Positions 62,541 to 64,000 of a stretch of 64,000 bases of DNA are shown here, piece by piece. The stretch is from Pontibacter indicus (GTDB lineage: Bacteria > Bacteroidota > Bacteroidia > Cytophagales > Hymenobacteraceae). Position numbers and translations under genes: made by a program. The stretch is from assembly GCF_900156345.1 (NCBI RefSeq), contig NZ_FTPP01000004.1:1-64000 (forward strand), read 5' to 3'. The first letter of the stretch is position 1. Every line of letters begins with the position of its first letter. The notes beneath the pieces were generated by a model. The model had not been told where the DNA came from and ran no database searches. It saw only the letters and a program-made list of their open reading frames with translations.

Positions 62541-64000
62541 TTATTTCTCTCCGATGCGGTAGATGCGCACATGCTCATCTTTGTGTACGCGTGGGTTGAG
62601 GAAGTGCAGTACCCGGTCGTAGAGCGAAGGCGTGATCGTCGTTTCCAGCTCCAGCGCAGGGTACAGGCTGTTGATGCGCTGCATGCGCTCCTCCAAGCCC
62701 TTCTGGCCTACCACCACCACATAGTCGGGTTGGTAAGGGTATAGGCTAAGCTCCGTTTGCAGGCTGTCCAGCGACTTTTCTCCGTTCAGGCTGTAGGTCA
62801 TCGCAAAATCCTCTGGGAGCGGCTTACCGGCCTTGTATTCGTCCCAGTCGCGCTTTTCGTTGAAGTGGTACTCGTGAAACTCGGCGGCCAGTCGGTTGAG
62901 GTAATAGAGCGGTGGCTGCTTCATGGATGAGTTACCAAACTCGAGTAACACCGCGTCCATGTCCTGCTTTTCGCTCAGGTATACGAGCGGGGCAATGCGG
63001 CTCTTTTTGGTGTAGGTAAAGGACATGGCCACGGCCACCACGATGTTGAGGATCCAGAAGAAAGCCCAGCTGGCGGCCAGCAATTTTTTACGGCCCTGCC
63101 AGAAGCTAGAGGTGCGCACAAAGTCCTGCCAGCCGATCACACCCAGGATCATGATGAGTGGGAAGAGCGGCAGGATGAAACGTTCCTGCTTGTTCGGGAA
63201 CAGGGAGTGCACGACAAAAAACAAAACGCCACCCCAGAAAAGCATCGGCGTCAGCCTGGCCGTGCGGCTATAGCCCAGCAGCAGGTATACGCTAATAGGC
63301 GGCACCATGAAACCCAGAATGGTCAGCAGAAAACGGTATACCGGTCCGGTGCTATAGTTATAGGCATTGTCGGCGTTGTAAAAGAAATAAGTCACCACCG
63401 AGTGGAAAGGGTAATCGAAGAAGATCAGGTCGATGGTGCCCTGGATAAGCGTTGCCATTAGCAGGAAGCCCAGCACCAGCCAGGCAATCTCTTTCCACTG
63501 CTGGCGGTAGAGCAGTACCATACCTGCACCCACGGCAAAGAGCACCGCATGGTAGCGTAGCACAAAGGCCAGCGCAAACAGTGCCCCCGCCCACAGAAAG
63601 TGCAGGTTCCTTTTCCTGTCGTCCTGCTTCAGCATAAAATAGAAAGCAGCCAGGTAGGGCGGTATACACGCCATCTCCACCAGGTTGCGCACACTCATAA
63701 AAGGCATGAACCACATCAGCGCCAGCATGAGCCCCACAATGCGGGCATTAGCCTGGTTCGAAAGACGCTCCGTAATTTTGTAGCCATAGTACACGATCAG
63801 CAGCGAGTACAGCCCGTGCAGCACCCGCACGATGGTCATCTTCGTGTCCGGATTCGAGATGCCTACGCTCTCCATCAGGTAAAACAAACCGTAGTGTATG
63901 CCTGCGTAGAACATGCTGTGGCGCGGTGGCATGGGTTCGTGCAGCCATGAGGGCAGGCCATAAAGCCAGTGCTGCGCAATCGTGATCACATCGAAATGAT
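62541..64000 (-). CDS. GT22-like mannosyltransferase, partial (5' end outside window)
   Basis: Reads to the edge of the window without a start, at least 486 codons, beginning HFDVITIAQHWLYG. The N-terminus has the WLYG/LHEPMPPRHS arrangement of GT22 glycosyltransferases (PIG-B/ALG9-like), then about ten membrane segments and the long soluble tail of this family ending YIYRIGEK-like (IYRIGEK). Such enzymes add mannose from a polyprenyl-phosphate donor. GtrA next door often partners such enzymes. A GTG at 63989 is unlikely to be the start because the frame continues upstream. Confidence 0.75.
   Translation of the reverse strand, partial: HFDVITIAQHWLYGLPSWLHEPMPPRHSMFYAGIHYGLFYLMESVGISNPDTKMTIVRVLHGLYSLLIVYYGYKITERLSNQANARIVGLMLALMWFMPFMSVRNLVEMACIPPYLAAFYFMLKQDDRKRNLHFLWAGALFALAFVLRYHAVLFAVGAGMVLLYRQQWKEIAWLVLGFLLMATLIQGTIDLIFFDYPFHSVVTYFFYNADNAYNYSTGPVYRFLLTILGFMVPPISVYLLLGYSRTARLTPMLFWGGVLFFVVHSLFPNKQERFILPLFPLIMILGVIGWQDFVRTSSFWQGRKKLLAASWAFFWILNIVVAVAMSFTYTKKSRIAPLVYLSEKQDMDAVLLEFGNSSMKQPPLYYLNRLAAEFHEYHFNEKRDWDEYKAGKPLPEDFAMTYSLNGEKSLDSLQTELSLYPYQPDYVVVVGQKGLEERMQRINSLYPALELETTITPSLYDRVLHFLNPRVHKDEHVRIYRIGEK

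Larger units (their letters stand above)
238..62744. repeat. Dispersed GGTATAG/CTATACC word (candidate DNA uptake sequence)
   Basis: Hand-counted sites in GGTATAG orientation (first base): 258, 563, 569, 1493, 1651, 1739, 3065, 4595, 5060, 6083, 6365, 6371, 6389, 7244, 10821, 15314, 15550, 16457, 17273, 20803, 22079, 25543, 25741, 25795, 25814, 28329, 28601, 28635, 28652, 31366, 31852, 36227, 36286, 37208, 38494, 38509, 41884, 42098, 42913, 43376, 44417, 45256, 45308, 45314, 46485, 49139, 49145, 49790, 50374, 50407, 51168, 54567, 59624, 60271, 62738. In CTATACC orientation: 238, 621, 1435, 1516, 2224, 2407, 3361, 6169, 7474, 11325, 14014, 14607, 19708, 20569, 21635, 23735, 25774, 34868, 36424, 38355, 39298, 42900, 44736, 45284, 45335, 45341, 48180, 48315, 49456, 52040, 52173, 52596, 53640, 54555, 56491, 56634, 57726, 59116, 59926, 62522. 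The best extension is CAGGTATAGC (21 exact copies). A hand scan may have missed or added a few. Confidence 0.8.

Noticed and set aside
1..64000. Chi-like or segregation signal as sole explanation of the GGTATAG word
   Set aside because: Strand counts of 55 and 40 show no strong bias, and the head-to-head pairs in terminators are not expected for such signals; still listed as an alternative.
1..64000. Prophage, transposase, rRNA or tRNA genes
   Set aside because: None found on either strand.

Overview
The window looks like chromosomal DNA of a Bacteroidota bacterium, most likely order Cytophagales and close to Pontibacter or Hymenobacter. The evidence is the type IX secretion translocon gene sprA, a peptidase carrying a type IX sorting domain, DUF4292, DUF3078 and DUF2238 family proteins, an EnvC/DUF4292/TPR/dut/flippase envelope cluster, an accD with the usual zinc ribbon, and Bacteroidota-type promoters (TTTG or TTG, about 20 bases, TAnnTTTG). 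I saw no rRNA, tRNA, CRISPR array, phage gene, transposase or plasmid function. Almost everything is ordinary housekeeping and cell-envelope content.

Layout: 1-3785 holds the tail of an M57-type metallopeptidase, a secreted S8 peptidase with a type IX sorting domain, and a VanZ-like protein. 3808-14326 (minus) is maeB-ruvA-sprA-gcvH. 14621-18025 (minus) is tatA-tatA-gatA-lytic transglycosylase. 18764-25719 (minus) is a cell-envelope cluster: flippase, dut, sugar nucleotidyltransferase, TPR protein, DUF4292 lipoprotein and an EnvC-like amidase activator. 25823-28227 holds an enoyl-CoA hydratase, a divergent DUF3078 protein and a small secreted protein. 28749-33650 (minus) is the rimP-nusA-infB operon. 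33960-42872 (mainly plus) carries an exonuclease/endonuclease/phosphatase protein, cysS, an M28 lipoprotein, a class I aldolase, accD and two tandem OmpA lipoproteins. 42935-51068 is a mixed set (DUF2238, metallo-hydrolase, endonuclease III-like glycosylase, class A beta-lactamase-like hydrolase, GNAT, S66 peptidase, AbgT transporter, outer-membrane barrel). 51232-64000 includes RidA, a radical SAM enzyme between two inverted composite repeats, a gamma carbonic anhydrase, a CorC-type protein, DsbD, superoxide dismutase, TadA, GtrA and a partial GT22-like mannosyltransferase.

The most striking signal is not a gene. The 7-mer GGTATAG (reverse CTATACC) occurs about 95 times by hand count, on both strands and in coding and non-coding DNA, where about 8 would be expected by chance. 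At least 21 sites are the exact 10-mer CAGGTATAGC, where about 0.1 would be expected. Outside genes it repeatedly appears as close inverted pairs that form terminator-like hairpins between genes (237-265, 25768-25807, 42890-42929, 45306-45349, 54547-54581). This density (about 1.5 per kb), motif length, use of both strands and reuse in terminators are the hallmarks of the DNA uptake sequences of Neisseria and Pasteurellaceae. I propose it as a candidate uptake sequence, or an equivalent genome-wide signal, in this lineage. A second item is a composite repeat at 52654-52790 with an inverted copy at 53827-54009, which together bracket the radical SAM gene.
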